Source: Lucifuga dentata (taxonomy: Eukaryota; Chordata; Actinopteri; Ophidiiformes; Bythitidae). Taken from it: a DNA stretch of 64,000 bases. A program made the position numbers and the translations under genes. The stretch spans positions 124,001 to 188,000 of the forward strand of contig VXCM01000223.1 of the NCBI GenBank assembly GCA_014773175.1, in the 5' to 3' direction. Positions 47,236-58,541 of this stretch are shown here, one piece after another (the stretch's first letter is position 1; every line of letters begins with the position of its first letter). The notes beneath the pieces were generated by a model, which saw only the letters and a program-made list of their open reading frames with translations, had not been told where the DNA came from and did not search any database.

Positions 47236-48534
47236 ATGATCACAGGTGAGAAGGATCACTGGTCAGCACATGTATAAGCACAAATACACAAAGAGACCAA
47301 TCTGAAGGCTTTCTTGCAGCAAAATAGTGTGTTAGTAGCTAACTTTACATTCAGCCCAGGCTTTTCATTCTCACAAACCTGGATCACTTTTGTGACCTGT
47401 CATTCAGAGGATCCAATCTAAATTTAAGAAAGGCTTGAGTCCTTCAACCAATCAGTTCGCTGAGAAGGTATTGCATCATCGTTCCTACAGGACCTTGTTA
47501 TGGACAAAAGAACTGCATTCACATTAAAGTCACAAAAAGCTAGGAAGGCACTGGCTGTTGTAAAATGCACCAGTGGAATGCTTTCCAAGCTAATTAATCA
47601 GGAGCATAATAAATGTCACACAAACCGGCCCACTCTTACTGTAAAACAGGCCGTAAACAAACTGCAGGTAGCTGACCACACCAGTTATAACCATGCTGAT
47701 TTTTTTTTTTTTCTATTTCTGACAGTGATTGGTTCACCGTATCCATTGCACTTACATTTCATCACTACAGAACACGAAGCGACATATAAATAGAAAAGAA
47801 ACTCAATAACATGATACTTGTATTGTACCCACTATGTCCTAATGATGGCTGGTAATAAGCTTAAAAACAAAAACTCATTGAAAAGTATCTGGACACTGAA
47901 AATTAGGCAATAATTCCCTGTTTTGGACACATTGGTGAAGAATTCTTTTTCTTTGAGACTTCTTAGACACATTTGCTCTTTCTGCTTTTGATCTCCAGTA
48001 ATTCTCTCTATCTCCATAGTCTATACTGCTCTCTGTTGCTCATATTTATTCATTAAAATAGTTTCTTCATGAGACAAGATGAGATAATTATTTGTTTTGT
48101 CCTACTAGTTCTACTGTTTTATGCATTATAGCTGTGCATTTATATTCAGTTTCTTTCACTCTACTGGATCATATAATTTCTTTTGCCACTGGAACAAAAT
48201 TATTTCCCATTAGGCATCAACAGTTTCATCTAATCCCATTAAACACACTCTACTTGATCTGTTTATGCTGCATATAATCGTTACCATCCCTGTCCCTTTG
48301 ATGTGAATGCATTTATAGCTATACGGCAAATCCTAGCTTGCTGCATCTTGGATCCTGAGGTGGGGTTACATCTCGGGTTGGTTGGGGTAAAGGCCTAACC
48401 CGAACTTTATGCCAAGTAGCCCGACTTGAAACCATGTTGGAATTGCTTTCCAACATGTTTATATCTCTTCAGAATGCCACAATCAAAGGTGTGGCAAGAA
48501 GCCTGCTTATTGAGGGGAGGGGTTTTGTCTCTTT

Positions 48535-48537
<3 letters not shown>
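47236..48537. other. Non-coding stretch, nothing recognised
   Basis: A 97-codon plus frame at 47500-47793 has no recognisable domain. No other features. Confidence 0.5.
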
Positions 48538-48575
<38 letters not shown>

Positions 48576-48840
48576 TTTCTTTGTAATTTTGACATGATTA
48601 GTCATAAGCTTGAGGATAATAGAGCACACTTTCACTTTAGGACAGGATAGGGATTATTAACAGTCTGTGTGTCTCTGTAATTATGATGCACTGAATCATA
48701 AGACAATATACAGGATATCAGCACACACACTTTCACTTTAACAGGAGGGTCATTGTTAATATTCTGCATCTTCTGTGTGTTTTTGTAAGTTTGACACAAA
48801 GAATCATACAAATGAGGATAGCAGCACACACTTTCACTTT
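48538..48840. repeat. Tandem repeat, three diverged units of 101 bp
   Basis: The block CTTTCACTTT ends each unit at 48638, 48739 and 48840, exactly 101 bp apart, preceded by GCACACA-like sequence. Each unit also has a CTGTGTGT block, a TTTGTAA/CTGTAA block and a TCATA block in the same order. In the first unit the CTGTGTGT block has grown into a (GT)n run of about 18 units (48538-48573). Confidence 0.75.
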
Positions 48841-50204
48841 TCTTCTCGTAGATATTCATGATAGAGGATTGTAAGTGTGGACAGTGAGAAAAGAAAAAAA
48901 GAGCTTGTGAGAAAAATTAAAACCCTACCCACTTTCACATGCAGCNCCCCCCCCCCCCCTGAATTAACTACCGAAAGGAAATTTCCGATGGTATCCAACA
49001 ATCTGACAGGCATTTGAGGCATACTGCGACCTTTACTGTTTGGGTTGAGGTAGAATAACACGTGTTACTTTGCCCCCATGTGTAACCACACCCCAAGCTC
49101 CAAGAGCAAAGACCCTCTGGAAAATCTTGGTATAACGGAGGCAGTCTGTTTTCAGAGACTGGAATTTTGGATAAACAATTAGGCTTAATAAGCCAGACAA
49201 CTTGGAGATCCCATGCCTCCTATAAGACTAAACCAAGGGCATGTAGAAACCAAGTAATAAAAGAGAAATGATGAAGCTCTCCTGTTACTTTCTGCTTCAA
49301 AAAATGCCGTAATGGGGAAATTTACTGGAAATGTTGCCAGACTCTAATGTCAAAGTCAAATGAAATAAAGTGTTCACGCACCTAAACTAAAATCACAAAC
49401 TGAAAGCAGGCTGGTTGAGAGAAAAGTGGTACATCAAAAAATTAAATTACAACACTAAAAAGTGCTTTTAGCCAGTCTCTGTTAAGATTTAGCAATTCTC
49501 TGTTAAGATGTTAGATGAACAGAATTTAGTCAGCCCACTAGTACACTCATCAAAAAGCCTGCATTTACTGACTCTTTAAAATCATCCTCTTCACTGCCTT
49601 GCTTGCGTGTGTAATATTTGTTTTCACCTGCATGTCCTGCTTCAAATTTGTGCTTAATAAAATGGATGCATGACTTCAGTAAATATTTTTTTAATTAAAT
49701 CATAACAGTACAACGTAGAAGAACAGACAGCACAAAAAGATAAAGAACTGCTGATACGATAGATCTCAATTGGATTTAAAGGCCAAGGAGAAAAGATGGG
49801 CTTTCAACGTGTCTTGAAAATGTCAGTAGAGGGAGCAGAGTTATGTCTGTAGAGAGGTAAACTCTTCCTTACCTTTGCTGAAATGATCAAATATAATATA
49901 TAATAGCAGCTATGAGTTTAAAATTGGGTATTAGGCTACTTTTATCTCCCAAGAGTATTTTCATAAACACTGTAAATCCCTGGGGACTGCATTCACAAAT
50001 ATTTGAAAGTTTAACTTAGCCTTAAAAAAAATTCCAGCACGGAGTTCCCGGTAAGGAGTTATTTTGGGAAAGTTCTCAGAGCAAATCTGAGAGAGAAATA
50101 AATCAGAGCAGCACAGTGAGGAGTTATGATGACCTTGCTGACCTTGTACAATGCTGTATTTGATACCTTGTCAGTCAATACAAGTTGTCAATACAAAAAC
50201 TAAC
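48841..50204. other. Non-coding stretch with a C-run at an N
   Basis: N at 48946 precedes a run of about 13 C. The piece at about 49,780-49,860 (GGCCAAGGAGAAAAGATGGG, then ATGTCAGTAGAGGGAGCAGA) resembles a dispersed 3'-UTR-like repeat of fish genomes; I am not certain. Confidence 0.4.
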
Positions 50205-50277
50205 ATTTGAAGCTCCAGTAATATGTTTTGGCAGTAATGTAATGTGCATGCGGGTTGTATATATTGGACTCAAACAT

Positions 50278-50316
<39 letters not shown>
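50205..50316 (-). mobile_element. MITE fragment ending in poly(T) (copy 9)
   Basis: GCTCCAGTAATATGTTTTGG, GCAGTAATGTAATGTGCATG and TATTGGACTCAAACAT match the R-type end. The terminal bases of the repeat are replaced by 36 T (50281-50316). Confidence 0.65.
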
Positions 50317-50317
<1 letters not shown>

Positions 50318-50800
50318 TATTTTAGTAGGGTTTGATTGACTTTTTCAATGTTCTTTAAATATTGAATGTTGCAAAAGCCTATGGCGTCTTACCTCTCTTG
50401 CACGAGACATAAGATTTTATTCTTTTTATAGTTTGTACACAAAATGATACATTTTTTCTGAATGATGATGTCAAACTTCTTTTGTCTTTTATGTTTGTTT
50501 TTAAATCTGCAATAAATAAATAACAAATACATTTTAAAAAGATGCAAAAAAAAAAAAACAACCAGTAATGTCCTTTGAAATCCTCCTTCCTGCTCTTAAC
50601 AAATCTTTAATCAGTCATTTTAAGCAAAATATAGAACTTTGAGCATTTTCTTAGAATTTCCCCATAGGGCCAGCTCTGGGCAGCAGGGGTCTTGTTGCCT
50701 TTAACAGGAAAGATTTATTGTTTTTACTGAAGCCACATAAAGTGAAATACGAAAAAAAAACTGCCCGTTTTACATGAGCTGTCAAATAAGACTATGCAGC
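50317..50800. other. Non-coding stretch before the candidate promoter
   Basis: No gene or repeat end recognised. Confidence 0.5.
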
Positions 50801-50900
50801 AGGGCAGGGCATAGTTGGAAGGCATAAATCCTCAGCTCCTTTTCATGTATGATGCGTGTGCCCTTGGTTACCTAGTAACTCTCTCTTCTCCATCTCCAAT
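50801..50900 (+). promoter_or_regulatory. Candidate promoter with TATA-like box and X-box
   Basis: A TATA-like GGCATAAATC lies at 50821-50830. GTTACC-T-AGTAAC at 50867-50879 fits the RFX X-box consensus GTNRCC(N0-3)RGYAAC exactly. The CpG-dense block follows at once (50,900-50,990). The arrangement is what one expects of a promoter for a plus-strand gene, but the start of transcription is inferred. Confidence 0.5.
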
Positions 50901-51241
50901 CGGCGCTCCCGAATATTCAGGCGGGATCGCGCCCGCGTTCCCGTGAAGCTCGTGTTGAGCCCGAGAGTCAAGGCAAAAGCATCAAAACGCAGCAGGAGCA
51001 GGAGAAGACTGAGCTTCCCGCTGAAAGACGTGGGAGAAACCCTTTAAAATGACAGCGGAGTGAGGATAATAAGAGCTGTTTCAGTGGAAGGTCATTCCCC
51101 AAAAAAACACGGGCAGCGCGCAGCCTGAATGGATTTGTGGACTAGACTCTACTGCAACTAAAGAGCCGAATTAGTCAAACATTCCAGGTTTTGATTTTTC
51201 AGAAAGCAAGGCATGGGGGGATTTACATCTCTACAAGGCAG
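50880..51241 (+). other. Candidate first exon of an unidentified gene
   Basis: Sequence from about 50,880 is GC- and CpG-rich, the densest such block noticed in the window. It ends at a consensus splice donor, AAGGCAG|GTGAGT, with GT at 51242. Two short upstream ORFs lie inside (51049-51063, MTAE; 51129-51161, MDLWTRLYCN). The ATG at 51213 has G at -3 and G at +4 and opens MGGFTSLQG to the donor in phase 2. Either this is the start codon or the whole exon is 5' UTR. I do not recognise the gene. Downstream exons are not in the window, so intron 1 would exceed 12.7 kb. Confidence 0.5.
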
Positions 51242-53115
51242 GTGAGTCATGTCATAACTGCTGAGGAGCTGGAAAAAAAATACATGTGATGGATGCGGAG
51301 AGAAATGGGCACTTGGACTTACTTTCTTCCACTGGTGTTTTTTATTTTTATTTTTATTTTTTTATTATTATTCTTTAAAGACAAACATGGTGTTTTGCGA
51401 TGTAAATTCACCGCAGCCCCGTTAACCGGCGTGAAGCACGTACTTCCAACGCGCATTTGGGGTTTTGTGACTTAAGTCTCACAGTCAGATTTGAGCGCTG
51501 GCTTAATTATGACACATGTTACAAATAAGGGGCATTCGGCTGAAAATGTCCACGGATTACAGAAATGGTTGTGGTTTTGTTCAGAGCACTTGTTACTTGG
51601 CCATAAAGACGTCTTGTGTGCGTGATGGAGCAGTGACGCGCAAGATTTTTCTTTTCTCCTGCTCAATCTGCAGTCTAGCTTGTGGTATATTTAATTAAAA
51701 ACTCTAAAGTTGAACGGAAATTAAAGGAATTACCGAATCAAATCACCCACTGTGACACCAGAGTAAAGATTGATAGTTTATGACGCGAGAGAGAGATTTG
51801 CCACCAGTTTGTAGCATATCATCTCGAGTGGATGTGGGTTTTATCCGCCACAGGCATAAATGGAGATCAGCATTTCCCCCCTTTTTATTTATTTACTTTA
51901 TATATATAAATTTGTACATGACTTAATTTTTGCAGGTCAATGCATGTGTTTTAAAGGGTTGTTTGACTTAAATGCCTAAATTGCAATGTAGATTTGGCAA
52001 TCCGAGCAAGTATTTTTCCACTATAAAATCAAAATTTTCCTGCAAATCCCATGTCTCTTTATGTGTCCTTTTGTCGGTAAACTTCACCTCTTAGCCATTA
52101 CATACTGATCTGATATATTCCATAATTAGTTTTGGTAATTTAACCCTTTTTACTCCAACAATTATATGGAATATATTATTCCACATACACATTGGCAATG
52201 CATAGTTCATTTTGAAATCTAATGATCTTGCAGGCCTCAAATGTCTAATTCATTACATTCTGAGATTACTTGACACATGGTGCAAGCTTAGAGGTAAAAC
52301 ACGGCATTGTAGTCATTGAATAAGAATACAGAGAGAGTTGATTTCCAAAACAGGAAGAGGGAATGAAAATGTCAAGCAAGAGTTGTCATGGTGATTGGCT
52401 GAATAGGTAGTGTCTCCCTGAAACCTAAGCTTTTAGGAAATTATCCAACCTTTTATTTTACAGCAGTGATGAAAGAAGCCCTTAACGGGTATTAATAGGC
52501 ACATAGAATTCCTACTTTTTTGCATGCTTTAAAAGCTACCCTATTAAATTTGATTGACGCTTTAGGTTTTGATTTGATTTGCAGGCAAATTGTATTCATT
52601 TATATCGTCTATGTGTGTTCAGTAAGAAGGATTATACATGCTGCTGCCTCTACTTTTGAATTCTCTCTCTGGCTCTTGAGCGTTTGCATTCCAGTCCAGC
52701 AGAGTGCAATTTTTCAAGCTCCCTACTGTTTTAATATCCCTCCTTTGCTCTTTTTCTGAATTATTCTCAGCTTTAACAATAACTGCAACTAAACTTAACA
52801 CCCAGCCACGTAAATACAGAGATGCTCACAAAAACACAAATGCACACACATTTCAAGCAGCAATTGAAAATACAGTATTAAGTTATTTATCTTTTGGGTC
52901 TGACTGATGTTCAGGGGAAGATCAGTGAGAATCCCTGTCTGCTGCAAAGGTCAGGTAAGCTTTGTCCTGCCTAACGTGAATACACCCTTAGCTTGGCTTA
53001 ACATGGATGAGCCGTTCATTGCTCTCTGGCTGGAGAGGCCCTCCTTTTCTGTAGCCTTCAGGTTTTGCTGCCAGCCTGCTCTGGTTATTGTTCTTAGAAT
53101 CAAATACATGATTGA

Positions 53116-53117
<2 letters not shown>
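51242..53117. other. Putative start of intron 1
   Basis: No repeat ends or further exons recognised. Sequence becomes AT-rich again after about 51,650. Confidence 0.4.

Positions 53118-53170
<53 letters not shown>
53118..53170. repeat. (GT)n microsatellite
   Basis: About 25 uninterrupted units. Confidence 0.97.
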
Positions 53171-53171
<1 letters not shown>

Positions 53172-53403
53172 ATTTGTGTATGTAGAGATGTGTTGTTGTT
53201 GTTGCTCATAAGAAACAGCACAAAAACAGAGGAAGGTTGTTTGTGTGTTCTAATATTCTTCATTGTGTTTGACATGTTGTCTTGAAGCAGGAGCTGAATA
53301 ATTTCCCATATGGATACCTCTGACCTTCTGGAAATATGTCCTATCATTGCCTTTCCCAAACACAATGAAAACCTGTCATTGCTGTAGTTTGTAATGTCAG
53401 ACA

Positions 53404-53404
<1 letters not shown>

Positions 53405-53450
<46 letters not shown>
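53405..53450. repeat. (AC)n microsatellite
   Basis: About 23 units, inverse in sense to the (GT)n run 235 bp upstream, so the two could pair as a hairpin. Confidence 0.97.
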
Positions 53451-53452
<2 letters not shown>

Positions 53453-53568
53453 GCTCATTTAATACAGACTCACTTTTACCATAAAACAAGCAAGTGGACA
53501 GGCACATAGCTTAGAGACTCCCCTTCTACTTACACTTCCTCTGCTGTTGCACCAGAAGAAGAAGCATT

Positions 53569-53624
53569 TAGAGAGAGAGAGAGAGAGAGAGAGAATTCAA
53601 TCCTTAAATTATTACCACTTTAAN

Positions 53625-53668
<44 letters not shown>

Positions 53669-53692
53669 ATCCTTAAATTATTACCACTTTAA
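53569..53692. repeat. (AG)n plus unique sequence duplicated across an N
   Basis: (AG)n then GAATTCAATCCTTAAATTAT to CCACTTTAA occurs before N (53593-53623) and again after it (53662-53692), each led by an AG run. Unmerged overlap signature. Confidence 0.9.
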
Positions 53693-54595
53693 ATGTAAAT
53701 GATTCCAAGTCCTTTAGGTTTGTAATTGCCCTACACAATAGTGGTGGTGCACAAAGCACTAAAAGCTGACGAGGCAAAAAGAAGTAAAAAGCCAAACTGG
53801 TGTGCATCATGAGGTGGCAACTGAGCTCTTTCATAATCTGACCATCATCCATGGATACACAGTGGCTAATGAAGGAGGACAAACTTGTCTCTTCACATTT
53901 GCTCCACTGGATGCACTTTTAAATCACAGTTTTTGTAATAATATGAATATTTTTTTGAGAAACAACCAACTGTTCACTGGTTAGATTTGTGTCATATTCC
54001 TTTTAATAATGAAGGAAACGCAATTTGCTCATCTGTTTTAAAAAGAAAGCATCTTTGCATGACTGACAAACTGGTTTTTGGCCTGAGCAGAAATATACGC
54101 CTCAAGTCTACATCACACAACATATTTAACAGAGATTTTACATTGTTCATGGCCCAAAACATCTCCCCTGACTACCAGGTTTCCCTGCCAAAGACCAATG
54201 TCTGCCTAGTAAACAAGATTCTTTTGGACATCACCATTCTGACTACAAAACAGATGTCACCCAGTATGTCTCTACGCACTGTCTGCCAGAACTTATCTAT
54301 TTATTATTTATTTATTAATTAGATAACTTAATCTCAATGAAACGCAGGCCACATGATATCTGCTGAGTTAAAATCGTGGACAGAGCATAATATGCTGCAG
54401 AGAGGAGCTATTTTTGATTTTATTGCTTTTTTTTAAGTAGTGGAGGAGAGGTTTTAAAAATGAATCACATGGAGAGAGAAAGATGAGGGTGGATGGTTAC
54501 AATAGAGGCTCTCAGATGCAAAGCCAGACTTAAGATTTGCACAAACTTCAAGTGGGATAAAATCAAGCAATTTTAATTCATGAGGGTAAGTGCAC
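53693..54595. other. Non-coding stretch, nothing recognised
   Basis: A 111-codon plus frame at 53987-54322 carries no domain I recognise. Confidence 0.45.
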
Positions 54596-55111
54596 TTAAA
54601 GGACCATACCGAAGTTTTGCATCTTTTAGCCCAATAAATACTACGTACCTGCATATATGTTACATTACTGCCAACTATTTTGCAAAACATGCTACAGGTC
54701 TGGTAAATATTCCAGTACACTATAAAAATCAACATGTAGGGACTTGAAACATGCTTAAGATAAGTAATGCATTAAAGCGAACAACACACTGTTATTAATT
54801 TTTGTCAAAGGTACTTAATTTAACCAGTCCAACACAGAGCTACAAGAAAGAAAATGTATGTCTCCGGTAGAGAATAAAGAAATTAACGTGACTGTGCCTT
54901 CTACAGTCATGTGAAGGTGTTAGCAGGTAAACCACAGAATTTTATGATTGGTGTGTCACCTGAACATTTGATTTTGAAACATTTGGGGATTTGGCAAAAT
55001 ATCATGAAATAAATGTTTTTGTGCTTTGGAAATGGTTGGCAGTAACATAATAGGTATGCAGAAAATGTTTATTGGGCTAAAACTTGCAAAATTGCCAGTA
55101 TGGTCCTTTAA
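54596..55111 (+). mobile_element. TTAA-flanked MITE, plus orientation (copy 10)
   Basis: It begins TTAAAGGACCATACCGAAGT and ends GCCAGTATGGTCCTTTAA. Both TTAA are intact (54596-54599 and 55108-55111) with different outer flanks (GTGCAC and GCAAAG), so TTAA itself is the likely target duplication. Part of the R-type interior is deleted after CATGCTACAGGTCTGGTAAA. Confidence 0.87.
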
Positions 55112-56767
55112 GCAAAGTGTGAAAATTTATTACATTGCAAAATTATATTTTTCAAAGTAGTGTTAATTGATTCCCTCGTTAACTTGATATGAAAGACAAC
55201 TCTCAAATGTGTGTCTGGATTTCTTTGCATGGCTTTGACACAGACCTGAAGAATATTAAAGGCAAATTTGCATAACCAAAAACAAACAGAGGCAGCTGTT
55301 AGGAATGTGGCTTTTCCTGCTCACCTTAATCCATATGACTCAAATGCATTTTATTCTCTTTATCCACTCTGAAAACACACAGACCAGTGACAGGGAATCC
55401 ACATGTTTAAATCCTGTGGATCAATGTTTCAGTCCAGGTAAAGTTGATGTAGCAGAGCGTGCCGCTACCCTGTCACTTCTCCAGCTTCTTATCCAATTAA
55501 GTGATCGCTAAGCCCTTTTCTTTCCTCATTTTCTTAACGGGGAGAGAGCATTGTGTGGGTCTGGCAGGACACAGAGGTGAGGGCCCGTCTAATTCATGGG
55601 GTAAATTAGTGGAGATAAGGCCTGAGTCACTACCTCCAGCCCACCATAGATCCCCCAGGGCAGGCTCTTAAGGAGCTTAGTAAAAGCCTGTCGTATGAAG
55701 ACGTGACATGGAGCAGGCTAAATGGGCTACGTTGGAGTGCCTTCCATCAACCTAATATTTATATATGGATCATTGTCATTCAAGCTTTAATCCCATTCAA
55801 TTTATTCATTATTTGTTATTAATTCAGAGTTTTTGGAAAATACATTACTACGTATAAGAAAGCTCCGACGTAGCTGCGTACCAAACACTGATAAGAGCAT
55901 GTTGTGTATGACTATGAGTCTGTGCCACCAAATCAATAATGAATGCTGGTTTAGCCATAGTAAAAGACCAGGAAAGAACTCCTCCAGAGTCACTGGGTCA
56001 CATACACTGGGGAAACAATTAGAGGCTGCCTTGCGCTTCACAGTGCTGTGGCTTTTTTTTTTTTTTTTTTTNTTTTTTTTTTTTTTTTTTATCCATTTGC
56101 ACACATTTCCCTTAATTTTTCTCAAGGGTCCAGCAGCATGTCTGCGCCGCTGTTCAGAAATAGCAGACGCCAAGCACAGAGTCTCTTCAGACAGGACTAC
56201 ATAAGGCCATGTCGGAGTCTTGAGATATATGCGTGGCCGTGTGAAGTGGAAAGCAGGGTGACAGATAGGACACCAGTGTTGTGGGTGTGTGTTAACCTCA
56301 TAATGCTGACAGATTAGAGATTTAAATATTTTAAATCTCACAGAGCACATGCTGCTGGTGATGAAGAGTGGAAATGACCGCAGTAATGCAAGAGATTAAT
56401 AGAGATTCTCTCTCTCTCTCTCTCTCACCACACACACACATCAGGATCATTCCATTCTGATCTCATTGCCTTATTCAAATACTCCCTGGATTTTTACTAG
56501 AATTAAAGTATACAGTTTGTAATTGATATAAATTATACTTTCTGTGTGATTCTATTTTTAATTCTTTTTGAGTCAGACAGGTATCACACCTGAGAGAGTA
56601 CGCAGAGAAAACACATGGCAGGCGGTATAGACAGATGTCATCTGTTTGCAGCAATGGCTGACTGAGGCTCTGCGGTGCTTAGCCTATTTAACTTTCATTA
56701 TACCATTTTGGTCAGTGAAGACCCTGATGGACAAATAAAAAATGATGTGTAGCATAAATGTAAAACA
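55112..56767. other. Non-coding stretch with poly(T) and CT/CA repeats
   Basis: Poly(T) with N lies at 56053-56090 and (CT)n then (CA)n at 56409-56441. The long open frame across the T run (55802-56350, minus) is caused by the homopolymer and the N. Confidence 0.55.
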
Positions 56768-57030
56768 GGAGAGAACGATGGCTCAGACGCTATTGCCTCA
56801 CAGAGGCAGAAGAGAACCTTGGATATGTTCTCCTGATGTTCAGATGGATTTTTCCTGGTGCTCACATTGCCTCCCACATTACAAAGACATGCAAATCAGG
56901 TAGACTGGAGACTAAATTGCCCATGGGTATGACTGTGAGTGTGTGTGATTGCCTGACTATGTGTTCACCCTTTGATGGCTGTCGTGTTTTTGCCCAATGT
57001 ATGCTGGAAAGGTTATCATTCCTAGTAACC
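56768..57030 (+). repeat. tRNA-derived SINE, decayed
   Basis: GATGGCTCAGACGCTATTGC-CTCACAG resembles the tRNA-like head with its internal promoter region. The body follows in the usual order: GTTCTCCTGATGTTCAGATG, TTTTTCCTGGTGCTCACATT, CCTCCCACATTACAAAGACA, GACTGGAGACTAAATTGCCC, GACTGTGAGTGTGTGTGATT, CACCCTTTGATGGCTG and CCCAATGTATGCTGG. This matches the common fish SINE with 'TTTCCTCCCACAGTCCAAA' and 'AATTGCCC'. It is old, with many substitutions. Confidence 0.75.
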
Positions 57031-57062
57031 TAAGCAGGAATAAATGTGTAAAGAGATATATG

Positions 57063-57112
57063 GATTGGATCAGGAATTACTAAGGAGGAATATCTAATTA
57101 GATGCATTGATT
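57063..57112. repeat. Left member of a direct repeat flanking MITE copy 11
   Basis: GATTGGATCAGGAATTACTA through GAATATCTAATTAGATGCAT and TGATT is repeated at 57706-57755 with several differences. Confidence 0.8.
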
Positions 57113-57134
57113 CTTTAAAGGATCATTTGATTCT

Positions 57135-57705
57135 TTAAAGGACCATGATGGTGGTTTTGCATGGTTGAGCCTAATATACAGTATACAACCCTCATACATC
57201 ACAACCATTTCCCAAAACATAGTATTAGAGCAGTAAATATTAGAACTGTTTCTCCAGACTGGCATTGCTTTCAGTTCATTCATACGCTACAAAAATCAAC
57301 TTGTAGAGGCTTGAAACATGCTTGAGAAAAGTAATCCATCACAGCAAACACAAATCTATAAATGTTTTTGTTAAAGTAACTTTATTTATCCAGTCCAACA
57401 TGGAACTGCACAGAAAAAAATGTATGTCTCCACCAAGGAATATAGTCCCAAGAGAAGACGGCTTTTACTGTGAAATTAAAAATGACTGTTCCTTCTACAT
57501 TTGAATGTACATGGTAGCAGGTGAAACATTGAATTTTTAGGTGGGTGTGTCACCTGAGCATTTGATTTTGAAAGATTAAGGGATCTGGCAAAATAATAGG
57601 AAAACTAAAATACAGTTTTACGTTTTGGAAAATGGTTGTATAATGTAATGTGTATGCGGGTAGTACTCATTGGGCTTAAACACTCAAAATCATTGGTATG
57701 TCCTT
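57135..57705 (+). mobile_element. MITE, plus orientation, between direct repeats (copy 11)
   Basis: It begins TTAAAGGACCATGATGGTGG, then TTTGCATGGTTGAGCCTAAT, the R-type interior (ACTGGCATTGCTTTCAGTTC) and the L-type interior (GGTGGGTGTGTCACCTGAGC). It ends GGTATGTCCT at 57704, with the second TTAA altered. A 20-bp tandem duplication (TTGATTCTTTAAAGGATCAT / the same with ACCAT) spans its left tip. The right end abuts the second direct repeat. Confidence 0.82.
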
Positions 57706-57755
57706 GATTGGATCAGCTATTAATAAGAAAGAATATCTAATTAGATCCATTGATT
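57706..57755. repeat. Right member of a direct repeat flanking MITE copy 11
   Basis: GATTGGATCAGCTATTAATA, GAATATCTAATTAGATCCAT, TGATT: partner of 57063-57112. Confidence 0.8.
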
Positions 57756-58541
57756 TTTTATTTATTTTTTTTTTTATTTTTTAATCAGTGTTGTGTTTTA
57801 CAGCATGGAAACTTTTCAAACATGATTCCGTGGCTTTTGAGCTCCTGCATATTAATAGGATAGTAGTGTATTTGTTTGAGATTGGAATATTTTGGTGCTT
57901 ACACCTACTCAGCACTGTAGTCTGTTTATATCTTTGCCAGTTTGGCACTGCTTCCTGATAGCCTTTGAGGACAAAGAAATTGCTCCATCAAGCTCAGGGC
58001 CCATCTGTGCCCATATTCCTCCCAAAAGGAGCATCCTCCACAATTATAGCTTTCCTCCAATCATATCATCATCATGCCATCACTCTGTCGGTGTGAAAAC
58101 AGGCTCCAGGAAATTGACTTGATAATAATCTGACAAAATTACCAAGAAAGGAAATTAGACTTGGGAATTTTCTCTGGCAAAATACACACAGTTATTGATT
58201 ATTTGAATGATTCTGTGACAGTACACATCAAGGTTTCAGACCCTGCTAAATAGAGTTTATATGAGTTAATATGTTCTCTTTGCTGCAGCTCATTACACTG
58301 ATACAGATCCAGATTCACCTGAAAATCTGGGTCATTACAGAAATAGCACTGAGGTGCACAGTCCCAAGATGACAGCTTTGATGAATTGGTGGCTCGAGGT
58401 CACAGTGACAACGGTTAGAGTTAAAAAGTAAAGATGAGGAGGAGAGGACCTCAAGATGTTAATGAGTTCCTTGCTGGTTGAATTTGGTGATGTGGGCATA
58501 GCATAGGACCAGAGAAATCCTGTCAGTGCTTTTCCAATCCT
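57756..58541. other. Non-coding stretch, nothing recognised
   Basis: T-rich at first, then ordinary. No supported feature. Confidence 0.5.

Noticed and set aside
50856..51047. 63-codon Arg-rich open frame in the CpG block
   Set aside because: It begins at GTG rather than ATG, overlaps the X-box and lacks any domain; it is better explained as 5' UTR.
53987..54322. 111-codon plus-strand frame as a gene
   Set aside because: No domain, no splice context, and it ends in TTATTTATTTATTAATTAG-like AT-rich sequence.
55802..56350. Longest minus-strand open frame (182 codons)
   Set aside because: It runs through a poly(T) tract and an N, giving poly-Lys in the middle; no domain is visible on either side.
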